From: Elmis aenea | Lineage: Eukaryota; Arthropoda; Insecta; Coleoptera; Elmidae | DNA: 64,000 bases | Assembly (NCBI GenBank): GCA_947652605.1 | Contig: OX393581.1 | Span: 46,709,924 to 46,773,923 of the forward strand | Direction of reading: 5' to 3' | Shown here: positions 1 to 12,189 of the stretch, one piece after another | How positions within the stretch are numbered: position 1 is the stretch's first letter | Layout: each line of letters starts with the position of its first letter | The notes under the pieces: model-generated | Databases searched by the model: none | Told to the model about the DNA's origin: nothing | What the model saw: the letters and a program-made list of their open reading frames with translations, nothing else | Program-made: the position numbers and the translations under genes

Positions 1-570
1 CGAATCATTCTGCGGCCAATCGTCTTTGGCGAATTTTTACGGCAATGCGCCTTTGACGGCAAAATGTTTTCAATTAAAAACGTTTAATTGAATTAAATTA
101 AGCCTAAGTGGATTAATTTGTGAGTGATGCTAGGTAGGGTAAATAAACAAACTACAAATAAGATAGGAATTTTTATGCAGTAGAGTCAGTGGCGCCTCGT
201 AAGAATTTGCCATGGAGGGGCTGTAGCGATACACACGGCCAAAATTTTAACTACGGGCGGTTTCAAAAATTCACATTAATATAAGCTGCGGGTCAAAAGT
301 TTAAGACCACCTCAGCTTTTACAGAAAAGTGAAGTTAAATTTTTAGATATAAAAGAAATTTTTACTGAATCTAATAATCTTGGACTGTTTTTCTGGCTAT
401 GGAGTACGCATTGGAGGAATACTAAAAAAAGATCAGTATAAAGGAACTTTAGAAGTCTACTATACATCAACCAATCAAAAACCAAATATATGATGATGAG
501 ACCTAAAGGTAATGGCAAAGAAAGGAAAGAACATCTATCAGTCAAAATCTAACAGAGCAAGGAGAGATGC
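1..570. other. AT-rich stretch, no gene recognised
   Basis: No coding region is recognised here. A sequence beginning CAGTGGCGCCTCG near 188 resembles the ends of hAT-type elements seen elsewhere in the window, but no partner end or target duplication was found. The 77-aa minus-strand ORF at 312-545 has no recognisable motif. Confidence 0.4.
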
Positions 571-2318
571 GTCACCAACATTATTAATTCGTGTTTTATT
601 GACCAACAATTTCCATCCTCCTGGAAAAATGCTCTTGTTATACCCTTACCAAAAATCAGCAATCCTTTAGAATACAAAGATCTGAGACCCATAAGTTTAC
701 TATCAACTCTATCTAAGGTCTTAGAAAAACTTATGCATAAACAAATAAAAACACATCTTGAACAACATAGTATTTTACCAGTTTTTCAATCCGGCTTCAG
801 AAATAAATACAGTTGCACTACTGCTCTGTTAAACCTTACCGATGACCTTATAAGAGCCGCAGATGAAGGAAAGCTGACTTTGGTTGTTTCTGGATTTTAG
901 CAAGGCATTCGATTCGATACGATCAAGCATTCAGTATTGTATTCTTTGTTACACTTTATTGGTTTCGATAATCCAGCCATTCAATTAATAAAAAGTTATT
1001 TATCATTTCGTAGTCAGCAGGTTGTATATGATGGCAAAATATCAGATGTAAAATTTACTAACTGTGGCGTCCCACAAGGGTCCATTCTGGGACCCCTGTT
1101 GTTCATTATTTACACCTGTCAATTGCCACTATGCTTGAACTTCACCAAATATGTGATGTATGCTGATGACACTCATATTTACATCAGTTTTAAAAAAGAA
1201 TTTTTAGTTGATGCTGTTTATAAAGTAAACAAAGACCTTCAATCAATTTATGAATATTCGCAGGAACACCACCTTTTTCTTAATGCCGCTAAGTCTGCGT
1301 GGATGCTGTTTCGTAATCAGAAAGTTGTTTCGGAAATAAACAACGCGATAGCTATTAAAGTTAATGGTGTCAATGTACCATTTGTCGAATCTTTCAAAAC
1401 TCTGGGGCTCACCTTGGATAATTCTTTTAGATACAGAAATCATGTATCAAAATGCATACAAAAAGCATACCTAAATTTAAAACTTTTATATCCTCACCGA
1501 AGCTATCTTAATACTTACGTAAAAAAAAATGTTATGCGACGCAATGGTACTCTCACATTTCAATTACGCGGCACCAGCTTATGGCCACTGCTTAGATTAC
1601 GATACTAAATGTAAAATTCAAAGGGTTCAAAACAGTTCTTTTAGATTTGTTTATGGCATAAGAAAATTTCAAAAAATTTCCCTTAAATTTAAGTTAATGG
1701 GATGGGTCAATATGCAAAATAAACGTATCCTACAAAGCGTCACTCTGTACCATAATTTATTTCTGTCTAAAGCTCCTAAATATTTACTAAACAAAATTAC
1801 CTTCAGAACTGATGTCCACAACTTGAACGTCAGGAATAGGGGTCGTATCAGTCCACCACAACACAAAACTAAGTTCTTTGAACGATCATTTTCTTTTAAT
1901 ATTTACAAATTATACAACTCTATTCCGGACAGTTTGAAAATCTGTGACTCAAAGTCATTTAAGAGAAAGGTTTTACCGTATTGTGGCTGAGGGCAGGCTA
2001 TTATTGTAGTAATTTTTTTTTTTTTAAATCAGATTTTGTTGAATCAGATTTGCAAGTTTTGGCAGTTAACATGTGAACAGGTTGTTTTTGGAAATATTAT
2101 TTTGTCTTCTACATTATAAATGTTGCCTCATATTTATATTCATATTTTTATTATTTTTATTATTATAAGTTTTATTTTGAATGTACCTTCAAACAAGGTT
2201 GAGTGGAAGAGCAATCCATTGTTCTAGACAATGGATTGAACTACGCCTTGCGGTTGCCATATAACATATATGTAATAATATTGTTGTACTGTTTGTTTGT
2301 TTCTTATGGCAATAAAGA

Positions 2319-2354
<36 letters not shown>
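571..2354 (+). pseudogene. Non-LTR retrotransposon (Jockey/CR1-like), 5'-truncated, frameshifted
   Basis: Reverse-transcriptase part of a LINE, spread over three frames. Block 1 (571-900) reads through the RT fingers and palm, with DLRPISLLSTLSKVLEKLM and the SGFRNKYSCTTALL stretch, then stops at a TAG where a frame slip occurs just before the 'D-SKAFD' motif. Block 2 (about 905-1608) has GVPQGSILGPLLF and the catalytic YADD (1159-1170). Block 3 (1529-1990) is the C-terminal domain with the RVQN...F.YGIRKF pattern typical of Jockey/CR1 elements. The 3' UTR ends in AATAAAGACA followed by a (TTA)n tail at about 2318-2354, the usual 3' end of such elements. The endonuclease and ORF1 are absent, so this is a 5'-truncated copy. 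At least two frameshifts make it dead. The exact clade is inferred, not proven. Confidence 0.85.
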
Positions 2355-2355
<1 letters not shown>

Positions 2356-2690
2356 CTTTGAGAAAGCAAGAAATTTCATTTATCTGGGTGCTCAAATTAC
2401 CTACTTTTAACTGCGACAACGGGTAAGAAATTAGAGCGAGACTTTTAAAAGGTAACAAATGCGCGGGATCTCTTGCAACAATCACTAGATCAAAAATTAT
2501 CCCAAGAAAGACCAAAGTAGGATTAAACAAGACAGTATTAAGACCCACTTACGCTTCTTGTAAAACCTGGATAATCAACAAAAAAGAAAAAGGAGATCTC
2601 GAAAGGTGGGAAAGGAAAAAATTGCGAAGGATTTACACGGGGGTAAAAATTAATACCGGAGAATATTGGTTTTTTGTAGCTTCCTTAAAA
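2355..2690 (+). pseudogene. LINE C-terminal relic (RTE-like)
   Basis: Directly after the (TTA)n tail, a degraded coding remnant reads FIYLGAQIT and, after frame changes, a KTKVGLNKTVLRPTYASCKT pattern followed by KEKGDLERWERKKLRRIYTG. This is the region after the RT palm in endonuclease/RT-type LINEs (..KYLG..., ...LYG.E.W..., ...E...LR...). Several stops and shifts are present. It is a different LINE type from the element just upstream, whose tail abuts it. Confidence 0.6.
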
Positions 2691-4330
2691 CATTTACAAG
2701 AATTTAAAGTGAAATTTGAGTACAGAATATACTCGCGACTTTAAGACAGCTTTGATTTCCAATTTCTTGGCCTTCGAAAAACACAAAATCATTGGATTGG
2801 TGTCAAATTTTGACACATTTTCCCATAAATTAAATTCACTTAATACATTTCAAATGTGACATCCATTAACAGGCGGGGATTATGAAATTACAATACGCCC
2901 AATTGCGTACAGGCTTAGCTGTTCAGACTGTGAAAACACAAATCACTCATTGTTGCTTTGTAACTGATTTCAGGGTAAAAGCTGTTTCACGTCTAATACG
3001 ATTTATTAAATTATAGAATGTCACCGGCGCCTACACGCTTAAAAAAGCGACCCCACAACGTAAATTACACCGTATTTTCCATTAACAGCGCCGGTCTGAA
3101 GTACCAACCGCGACAAGCGCTGGAAAATGGATCATATTTGACGTTATTTCAGATTTTTTGCGTCGAGATGTATTATATACAACCCTCTACACCACATTTC
3201 AATGGGAAGCTCCGTCACAATTGGCTGTACGAAAAATTTCATTAGCGACAAATTAATTTTGCCTCTCAATACCTTAAAAAAGCTCATTACGGCATTTTTT
3301 TGTATGAGGAATTTCTATAAGAAGATTCAATTAAGGCTATGCTAAAGTTAGACTGGAGAAAGCCTCTACCGTCTATTTACCATTTCAAAAATTCGTAATT
3401 AAATATTTATTAAAGTATGCCACGAAGAGAGCGTTCGTATAATAATTCTTGAACGAAAAAATAACCTAAATATTTGAGATATAACTTTAACTATATTATC
3501 AACATCTAGGAATACAAAAATTATTAATTAAATATTTGCGTCGGCTTCAAACTGTAAACCAAAACAAACCGCAAAACTACGAAGAATTATTTGTGTGGTG
3601 CGTAATTTATTGGACTTTTCTGCGTCAAAGCCCACAACAATCAAAGTTTATTTATACAACAATAAAACCTGTTTAATTCTGAATTTAGAATACCTCAGAC
3701 AAATAATTACATCAGACCTTAACATAAATAAATATTTTCTGTTTGTTCTTTTTTTGCAGCATCGAGACGGTAGAATTAGTTATCGCCCCAATAAACAAAT
3801 TTGTTGAAGCATATTTATGTATAAGCCGACAAGAAAAACCCGGTAAAATTACTAAACAGGTTCTTCATAAAGAAATTTTGGGTATAGCGCACACCTCAGT
3901 ACTTTTATTATTAAATAGCTAATCTGTTTGCTCAGATATGCATTAATTATATTGCTAATACCGTACTTGCAATTTGGTGTAACATAAATGACGGTATAAA
4001 TATATATACTTTCAATCTAATATGTCCATTGGGCCACAGACAAATAATATAGATAGGATTGACCAACGTAAAATACCAGTGAAAGTCCCGCAATTTTTGA
4101 CAATTAAAAAATGTGATGCTAATGATCTTCGATAAATACAAACTACAATCAATATATAAAATTCAGTTCTAAGGTTTTAACGTTGGTACATCCAAGCTTC
4201 ATCTGACGAAAATCATTTACCTCATTTACCTTAACAATGAGAGAGAAATATATTTTTATCGACCTTCTTCGACTACAATCATCATTGTACAAATACACAT
4301 ATTAATTTTGCTGTTGTTTCTGTTTTGATA
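2691..4330. other. AT-rich stretch, no gene recognised
   Basis: Nothing recognisable. A 75-aa ORF at 3018-3245 is somewhat richer in GC than its surroundings but shows no known motif. ORFs at 3595-3807 and 3947-4141 look like chance ORFs. Confidence 0.4.
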
Positions 4331-4474
4331 CTTTGAAACTATCTAAAGTATGACGAATTTTGTACTTTTAAAAATTGATTGTAGTTCCTCTCATACTTAG
4401 GAATAATTCATCTAATTTAAGCAAACCTGTATCTCTTATAATAAGCTGAAAATGTTATTTGAGACACCCTTTAT
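4330..4474 (-). repeat. Partial foldback element end (AGGGTGTC family, copy 1)
   Basis: The reverse complement of 4330-4474 matches the first roughly 130 bases of the element starting at 41449: a terminal AGGGTGTC-type end, then CTTATTATAAGAGATACAGG and the same downstream text. Only one arm is visible here. Confidence 0.65.
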
Positions 4475-4484
4475 AGTAAATATA

Positions 4485-4700
4485 ACAGTGGTCCCAATAT
4501 GCTGTCCTGTAGCACACCTGACTTTACTGGGCACAACGATGAGTATTCTTTCTCTATTCTCTTTGTGTTTTATCTGAAAATATCTATTTCCCAGGTACGA
4601 TTTTAGGATAATGTATATAGGTATGTTATCTGGGAATATTTTTCAAGTTTTGTACAGCAATCCTACATGCCAGAAGTAACAAATAAAATATGATTGTTAT
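4485..4700 (-). pseudogene. LINE reverse-transcriptase relic
   Basis: On the minus strand the sequence reads SYLGNRYFQI, then a region in another frame giving SGVLQDSILGPLLY, which is the RT palm motif (usual form SGVPQGSILGPLLF). It is short, frameshifted and bounded by the foldback end at 4474 and the element that starts at 4761. Confidence 0.6.
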
Positions 4701-4760
4701 TTTAACAGAATTTTTTAAAATAAAATTTTATTAAGAGAGTAAGAAGTTTCCTAAAAAGTA

Positions 4761-6022
4761 AGGTTGGCCTGATTTAAATCACAATTTAAATCAAGATTTA
4801 AATGATGATTTAAATCAGCTGATTTTTTAAAATTAAAGTCATGATTAAATAAAACTTTTTTTTTTCACGATTTAAAGTCACACGTCACATATAAATTAAA
4901 TGCACGTTTTACTTCCACCCGCTTAAACAACCGCTAGTAAAATACGCTGGCAATATTGCCTATTCGCTTCTTACAAATCGGGGAGAAATAAAGTCTCTTC
5001 AGAAATTTTCTTGTTAGAGACGCATTCCGATAGATTTACTTTGTAAATTTTCACAATAATTATTAATTTTAGAGTCAAAAGATTTACATACAGCCTTATT
5101 CAAAAAGTTTTTTATTATAGATTTCTCAAAAAAATTTATTTTTGATAAAAGTTTATGCATGACCTAAGACTAATTTTAAAGATGAAAAAAAAACTATATG
5201 GCACTAGATTTTAACGATTTTAAAAATATTCGCAAAAGTAAAGTGCCCCTATTTTAAGACTAACAAAATAAAACGTGCAAAAAAATTGTTCAGAAATCAA
5301 AAATATGACAAGAAATTTGACGTTAAAATTTCATTTTTGAATTTTATAGTAGGTATCTAGTGTCGATATTCAAAAAGGTTGCAACTAGTGGAAAAGTCTT
5401 ATTATCGATTTCGCGGAAAATTTTATTCTTGAGAAAAATTGGTATATGGTCTAAAACTAATTTCAAGTTAAAAAAAGCTTTACAAACATTCATACGACTC
5501 TAGCTTTTAGCGATTTTAAAAATATCTGCAAGATTAAGTTTTTAAATTCTAAAAATTTTTTAACGTTTTAAAATTCTTAAAATAAGGCACTTTTTGAAAG
5601 TTAAAGTTACTTCAAACATAAAAATTTAAATTTTAACATCATATTTCACTTTTGGTTGTATTTTTGAATTCTAAATCTTTTCCTATGAAGTTTTTTTGTT
5701 ACTCTTATAACAAGGCCCCTTTACTCTTGTGAATATTTCTGAAATCGCTTAAATCTGGTATCGTATACATATTAGTGAAATTTTTTTCATCTTTTAATTT
5801 GGTTGAGGTCATCCATCAACTTTTATCAGGAATAAAAGTTTCTGAGAAACTTTTAGTAAAACACTTTTTCACTTGTTGATACTTTTTGAATGACGCTATA
5901 TAGAAGATATAAATGTAGCTTTTAAAAGGATTAACACTCAAGTTTCTTAAAAAAATTAATTCTTAAATTTAAATCAATGATTTTTGATTTTTTTAATAAA
6001 AATTGATTTTTGCCCAACCCTG
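4761..6022. mobile_element. Non-autonomous DNA transposon with 10-bp target duplication
   Basis: The direct repeat CTAAAAAGTA lies exactly outside both ends (4751-4760 and 6023-6032). The left end starts AGGTTGGCCTGATTTAAATC and the right end, reverse-complemented, starts CAGGGTTGGGCAAAAATCAA, so the termini are imperfect inverted repeats. The left subterminal region is a cluster of TGATTTAAATCA palindromes. The interior is very AT-rich, holds several loosely repeated blocks of about 300 bp, and encodes no protein I can recognise. The superfamily is uncertain: a CAGGG-type end fits hAT, whose duplication is 8 bp, while 10 bp fits Mutator-like elements. Confidence 0.75.
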
Positions 6023-6032
6023 CTAAAAAGTA

Positions 6033-6733
6033 CCATAAAAAATAATAATCTTAATTTTAAAACGCTTTAGCAAAAAAAGGGGGAGAAAAAGACTCGATTT
6101 GGTTGCTTGGCGACGTTATTCTACTGTTAATACTGTATTTTTTCTACCAAGTGAATCCAAAGAGTAAACACATAAAGAATAAATCTTTTGCACAATGTCA
6201 GATAAAAACATTATGTTATTTTTATTCACAATTATGGCGCAAAGTGAATGGACATGCACGTATATATCCACCCTCAACACGAAACATTTGATGTTTCGTA
6301 TTTTTTATCGTTTTCCGGAATGCTTGTTAACGCTACATCGACTTTCCACAATGTTTTTTACATGTTTGTGTTCACCCAATAATTCAATTACGACTACACG
6401 TACCTTAACAAAGGGCCTACGACTTGATTTAAAACAATCTTGACAGCTTTGTTTCTGCAGGTTTTACGGTTGTTTACCGCATGTGTTGTACACAAAGTTT
6501 TAATCAAAATTACCAGGTCCAGCAACTGCGTCACATAATCCATGGAAAGTGCAAGTTACCGGTTAATTTGTTTCTAAACGAGCGCCGAGGGAGCTTTAAG
6601 CAGTTTTCCAACAACAGCACTGTTGGAATGGTTTCATAATACGATCGACGTTGTCCATGTGTTATGGTTAGTGCCTGCTGGTTTCTTGCTACCATGATAC
6701 AAATATATTTGGATTTTATATAACGTAGCAATA
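6033..6733. other. Intergenic stretch, no gene recognised
   Basis: Overlapping short ORFs at 6103-6291, 6195-6443 and 6531-6731 have no recognisable motifs. No repeat structure was seen. Confidence 0.35.
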
Positions 6734-6735
6734 TA

Positions 6736-7999
6736 CGAGGTAAGCGCCAAAATTTCCCGGCCTGGCAGATCCAAGTGTCACAGGCGGGTCAAATTTTTTA
6801 ACATATTGCTTCAAGTCACATTAACCTTTGAAAAAACAAATATGGATTTTATATCAATTAGTTTTCTTATAACTCGTTCATCACGATGTCAGAAGTCACG
6901 AGAATTGAGTATCGAGCTGTTATAAAATTGTTTACTCGCGAAGGTTTTTCTCCTCAAAACATCAAGTTCGACTGAATGGGGGACAATTCCTTGTCTTATT
7001 CTGTGGTAAAAGATTGGTCAAAACGGTTTCAAATGGGGCAAGGATCCTTGGAAGATGATGCAAGAACAGGAAGGACTGTGGAAGTGGTGACGGACGACAA
7101 GATTGCCCTTGTTAAGGAACTCGTATTAGGCGATCGACGCTTGAAGGTGAAAGAACTATCAAAACTGTCGGAAGTTTCAGATACAACCATTCGCCGAATT
7201 CTTCACGATCGGTTAGGCATGAGTAAAGTTAGTGCAAGGTGGGTCTTCAAACATCTCTCAGCAGTTCAGAGCCAGCGTCGTGTTGAATGTGCTCGATCCT
7301 TTTTGGAGCTCTGTGGAGAAAATCCTGTGGACGCATTGACGACAATTGCTACCGGGGATGAAACCATGGTTCTCTACTATGATCCTTTGTCCAAAAGAGA
7401 GTCGATGGAATGGAGACGAAAAGCAGAAGCACCGCCAAGAAAGTTCAGGGTCTGTCAGTCGACAAAAAAGGTGATGGCTTCGATCTTTTGGGATTGTGAA
7501 GGCTTTCTTCTCATAGATTTTAAAGAACGCAACACCACAGTCAACGGAGAATATTATGCAGTACTCCTGCACAAATTACGACAACATATTTGAGAGAAAA
7601 GACGTGGGAAACTGACCAGAGGCGTGCGTTTACTGCACGACAATGCCCCCGTGCACACTGCTGGAATTGCTCAAGCCGCAATTCGTGACTCCGGTTTTGA
7701 ACAAATCGATCACCTTCCGTATAGTCCAGAATTGGCTCCCAGTGACTATTACCTGTTTGGAAATTTAAAAAAGGACCTTTACGGGTGCCATTTCAGTAAC
7801 GACCAAGAGGTGAAGGCTGCAGTTTGGGCACATTTTGCAGACAAATAGAAGGCATATTTTTTTAGAGGTATCGAATTGTTGCTAAAACGATGTAATAAGT
7901 GCATTGATGTGAGGGGGATTATATTGAAAAATAAAATTTAATTTTGAGCCTACACCGTTTCTTTCATAGTCAGGCCGGGAAATGTTGGCGCTCGCCTCG
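6736..7999 (+). mobile_element. Mariner transposon, complete ends
   Basis: Terminal inverted repeats of about 29 bp: the left begins CGAGGTAAGCGCCAAAATTT (6736-6764) and the right, reverse-complemented, begins CGAGGCGAGCGCCAACATTT (7971-7999). Both are flanked by the TA dinucleotide (6734-6735, 8000-8001), as expected of mariner. The length is 1264 bp. It contains the transposase pseudogene at 6886-7941. Confidence 0.92.
6886..7941 (+). pseudogene. Mariner transposase (DD34D), three in-frame stops
   Basis: The reading frame starts at ATG 6886 (MSEVTRIEYRAVIKLF) and stays in one frame to TAA at 7939-7941, 351 sense positions, which is the usual mariner length. It carries an N-terminal helix-turn-helix region, the linker motif WVFKHLSAVQ (family: WVPHEL) and a DDE domain with all three aspartates: TGDETM, LLHDNAPVHT and YSPELAPSDYYLF. 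There are exactly 34 residues between the second and third Asp. In-frame stops at 6973 (TGA), 7591 (TGA) and 7846 (TAG) inactivate it. There are no frameshifts, so decay is by point mutation only. It would cut and paste its own element at TA sites if intact. Confidence 0.92.
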
Positions 8000-8001
8000 T
8001 A

Positions 8002-9300
8002 AGTAATCGAAAAATATTTTTAAACGATTCGAAATTTATTTAGTTTGGCTAATGAACTGTGACATTGGTAGAGAAAATAATCTTAAGTGATTGAATGTAT
8101 ACTGATAAACACTAACAATTAAAATGATTTATTTTAAAATAAAAATGTAAAAAAAGTAAAACTTGGAATGTCCAATTATAATGCAGGAATGACAAGATGT
8201 GACACATTTTTTATCCACATTTTCTGTTTATAACCATTTAATTTATTCGCTAAAGCTTTATCTATGCAATTACTATATAAATTTATGCAAATAATTCAAA
8301 CATCTTAAAAGATTATTGTTTTGAGACCACGCTGTAAATTTATGAATGTATATACTGTATTGATCGATGCTTGTTTTTTAATATCAAGTTTTTTAATAAA
8401 GAAATAAATCTGCTTGGGCAAATATTTTCTTGAAACATTTTATATTCACAAAAATACGAAAATTAAATTTTTTAAATATTTTTTAAGATAATCGCTGGCT
8501 TTAATCTTAATTCGAAAGTATGACATGCAGAATGATTATATTTGTTGATTTCTAAAAAATATTGTATAAATCACGAAAAGGTTATAATTTAGACGAACAA
8601 GATTGGCGCAAATAATATTTCTCTCCGCCATTTCGCAAATATCTTACGATAAGCGCCGCTGCATTCGAGACTTAAAATTAAATTCCCTCGCTTAATGCAA
8701 TTTTAATAATCCGGTTATTGTATTGGTTTCAAGAAAACGAAGGAAATTGTAGAAACCGTATACCCTGGTCTATCAGATTTCTTTGTTAGATATTTTGAAT
8801 TAGGGCGATTAAAGAATGTCGCATAATTTTTATTTGAATTCTAAAATTAACCAGAAAATTCAATATTTTTCTATAAACGTAAAAGAATTTTCAGGACTAA
8901 ATTTAATTTGATTAATTCTACTTAGTTGTCAGCTAAGGAAAATATATTTGAGACACAATCCACATTGTAATTTTTACCAATTTTTTTAATTTTTAAGTAT
9001 TCCCATCGTAGGGGTTTCAGGTGGTTTCCCTTACCTACTATAGGCAAATGCTGTGACAGTACTTCCACCTACCCTTACCTTACCCACACTTTTCTTCTCC
9101 CCCCCCCTCCTACCGGACGCTAGTGAGCTCAGATGTCGAAGCGTCCTAAAACCCTCAATTAAAAAAAAAAAACAGTATCGTGCATTTATAACAATCATTT
9201 ATTGATTGTCAAAATTAGTACATTTTAAAGCCTGTATAGACATCTGGGAAACAGCTATGGGGATGCACCAAATAGACTAATATTCAGATCATCCAGATTA
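8002..9300. other. AT-rich intergenic stretch; C-rich tract near 9050-9160
   Basis: No gene is seen. At 9000-9165 the composition changes to a pyrimidine-rich tract (CCTACCCTTACCTTACCCAC, then a run of C) ending in an A-rich stretch, which looks like part of a retroelement untranslated region, but I cannot assign it. Confidence 0.4.
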
Positions 9301-9312
9301 CTAAAAAGTAAA

Positions 9313-9840
9313 ATGCTCACAAAGAGATCTAAAATAAACATTTACAATACAACAAATCGGCCTATATTACTATACGCTGCTGGAATAATGGCCCATGACA
9401 AAAAAGGAAGAGAATGGTTTAAGGATGTTCGAAAGGAAAATCGTGATGGCAAACTTGGAGCAGTAACGGATACGAAATGCAGAATTAAAACAAATGCAGA
9501 AATTACGCAAGAATTGAAGGAAAGAGACATAAAAGCAAAAATAAGACAGCTCAGGGCGAGATAGTTGGGACATGGTTTTAGAGCAGACGAGAGCACCCAA
9601 ATCAAGTCAGCGTTACAATGGGATCCCGGAGGAAACAGGAGACCTAGGTCAAAATGGATGCAGAAAGTGATAGTTGATCTAAACAGGGCGGTGGTTAGAA
9701 AATCGAAAGAAAAAGCAAAACAAAGGAGAGAATGGAGAAAAGTTGTTTTTAGTATATGCTAATAGACTGGGACTGATCTCCCCAAAATAAAGGATCTAGA
9801 AAACTTAAAAGCGGCTCAGCCTCACTGGGGGTGTAGCCAT
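9313..9840 (+). pseudogene. LINE C-terminal relic (RTE-like)
   Basis: The reading frame gives KINIYNTTNRPILLYAAG (family pattern: RPVLLYGSETW). After an in-frame stop near 9562 it continues with GHGFRADE, then NRRPRSKWMQKVIVDLNRAV (family: GRRPRGRPRKRW..V..D), and KAAQPHWGCS near 9810. The order fits the C-terminal end of an endonuclease/RT LINE. It is broken by stops and cut at its 3' side by the transposon that starts at 9847. Confidence 0.65.
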
Positions 9841-9846
9841 CATATA

Positions 9847-11303
9847 CCGGGTGTTAACCACCAGCCGTGAACATAGGGAATTAACATTGGTTTTAACTTT
9901 TTTTCGGTTTCCTGCTCCCCAATTGAATTTATATTAAAATTAATGGTAACAATACAAAGATAAAATTATTACGCATCATTTGAGACCATTCATAAGCTTA
10001 AATGTTTAATATTTAGTTTATAATTAATATTTTAAAGTTGGATTAATTTTACAAATATAAGTAGCCATGACTGTCAATCTGACATTTGTTTTCATTAATT
10101 TTTGTCTGTCAATTTTTAAATCAGCGAGTTATTTCTATAACGATTTTGATTAAAATGAAAAAAAAAAACTGTAATAGAGGAAGAGTTTTAATGGTGAACA
10201 CTTTTTACAGCATTATAGTGGCGCATCTTCGTGGAGATTAATTACAAGAGTCGACACTATTATTACTTAAATTTCAACTTAAAATTAAAAACAATAACAA
10301 AAAATATAAAAGAATAAATTTTACAATAAATACTCAAAAAGCCCCCATTCCTACATAAACAATACCCCCCCAATCTATTATAAAAACCGTTTCTCACAGA
10401 GGTTAGCTGTCTTTTATTAATTAAAGCACATTCTGCTACTATTGCATTCCTCAAAGAATTAATATTTGAGTGGCGTTTTTTATAAATTTTACTTTTAAGG
10501 TGGCCCCACAGAAAGAAGTCACAAGGTGCTAAATCAGGAGATCTGGCTGGCCACTTTATTGTTCCACCTCTACCAATCCAGCGATTGGGAAAACAATCGT
10601 TTAAAAAGTTTCTAACATCTAAACTGTAATGAGCTGGACAGCCGTCATGTTGGAACCAGATCTCCTGATTTTCTCTTGCAACTTCTTCCAGCGCAGGACC
10701 TACCTTGGTTATTAATAGGTCTAAATGTTTTTCTGAATTTAAATTTCCCTCAATTTCAAAAGGACCAACAATTTGGTTATTAAAAATGCCAGCCCAAATA
10801 TCAATTTTTCGAGGATATGTAGCATTTGGTTCATTGTTCCAAATAAACGTAGATTCGCCGGTAAAACAAATTGATGAAAGAAAACTGCGATCGTTGTAGG
10901 CGCGTTCTTGCATTATCTCACAAAAAAAAATTCTACAGTCTTGATCCGCAGGAAGAATTTCCTGGTGACACTGCGATTTGTAGGGTTGATAACGGTGTTT
11001 TTTTTTTATTTTAAATACCTCGCTGATTTAAAAATTGACAGATAACAAAAATTAATGAAAACAAATGTCAGATTGACAGTCATGGCTACTTATATTTGAA
11101 AAATTAATCCAATTTTAAAATATTAATTATAAACTAAATATTAAACATTTAAGCTTATGAATGGTCTCAAATGATGCGTAATAATTTTATCTTTCTATTG
11201 TTACCATTAATTTTAATATAAATTCAATTGGGGAGCAGGAATCCGAAAAAAAGTTAAAACCAATGTTAATTCCCTATGTTCACGGCTGGTGGTTAACACC
11301 CGG
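9847..11303 (-). mobile_element. Tc1/mariner-type DD41D (rosa-like) transposon with 285-bp inverted repeats
   Basis: Very long terminal inverted repeats: left arm 9847-10128, right arm 11019-11303, nearly identical when one is reverse-complemented (both begin CCGGGTGTTAACCACCAGCC). TA flanks at 9845-9846 and 11304-11305 are the expected target duplication. The 1457-bp element carries a minus-strand transposase (10263-10913) and sits inside the LINE relic to its left. Confidence 0.9.
10263..10913 (-). pseudogene. DD41D transposase, C-terminal part, catalytic Asp lost
   Basis: A DDE-type transposase fragment. On the minus strand it reads ICFTGESTFIWNN at residues 15-27, where relatives have F(T/S)DE: the first catalytic Asp is Gly (residue 19). 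The second motif FQHDGCPAHY and the third WPARSPDLAPCDFFLWG are intact, with exactly 41 residues between the two aspartates. This DD41D spacing is known for rosa-type members of the Tc1/mariner superfamily. The N-terminal DNA-binding domain is missing: upstream of 10913 only about 100 bp remain before the terminal repeat. The tail (SFIFFVIVFNFKLKFK) is probably read-through into non-coding sequence. The element cannot self-mobilise; its family placement is inferred from spacing and motifs. Confidence 0.85.
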
Positions 11304-11305
11304 TA

Positions 11306-12189
11306 TATGATTTTTGATCTACTGACGCCAGTGTTGTTTTGTTTCAAAAAAAAATGTTTACGCAAGCATTTTTTTTTTAACTACCACAATTACAAAAAGT
11401 AATGAGTATTTTTTGTTGTACAATAAAGATGTTTTCTAGAAGTGTAATCCCCTAATATACCCATCGGTATTAAAGTAAGTGTGAGATGTAAATACTTTCA
11501 ATGGAGCAATAGATCTTTGTTAGACGTATCAAAATGCCCAATTAAACTGTCTGGAAACTTTACTTAAAATTTGTTATAAAACCGCATAACCGAACTTTTT
11601 AACGACGTCGCTGTGTTCGACTGTAAAACTTTCTTACATTTTTTATGGTTTCAATTTCCTTTTTCACACACAATTGAATATTTCCAACACAAAAACCTTA
11701 TTATAAGATTAATTTATGCATTACGGCTAAATATCAGGACGTAGATAAATTTACACTAATCTGCTTTCACAACGTGGATCATTTTTTATCGTTCAAGGCT
11801 TTCTTATCCTTTATAAAAACATAAATTATGTGCGCTGTTCGTATAACATAAATTATCAAATTGTAAAGTAACTTTTAAGGTAACGTTTAAAATGCATTTT
11901 CGTAACAAGGCAAATAATTAGACCAGTGGCGTTAATAGGGTTATGCAAGGAATATAGTCGAGTAGTGGCCCGAAGCCCTAGCGGGCCCTTAGACGTCCTG
12001 CTGATCTGGATTTATGTTTTTAAACTTTAAATTAATTAAAATAATAATAAATCAGGATTTTTTTATGATGATTTTCGGTTTTCAGTTTTACTAACCATAT
12101 TAGTTAACTAAAGCTTTATCAGAATTATCCAAACATAGGAGAAGATAAAAACAAATCTAGATATGAATTATCCAGTATTAGAATATGTT
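11306..12189. other. Intergenic stretch, no gene recognised
   Basis: AT-rich with no coding signal. A CAGTGGCGTTAATAGGG sequence near 11934 again resembles a hAT-type end, without a partner. Confidence 0.35.
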
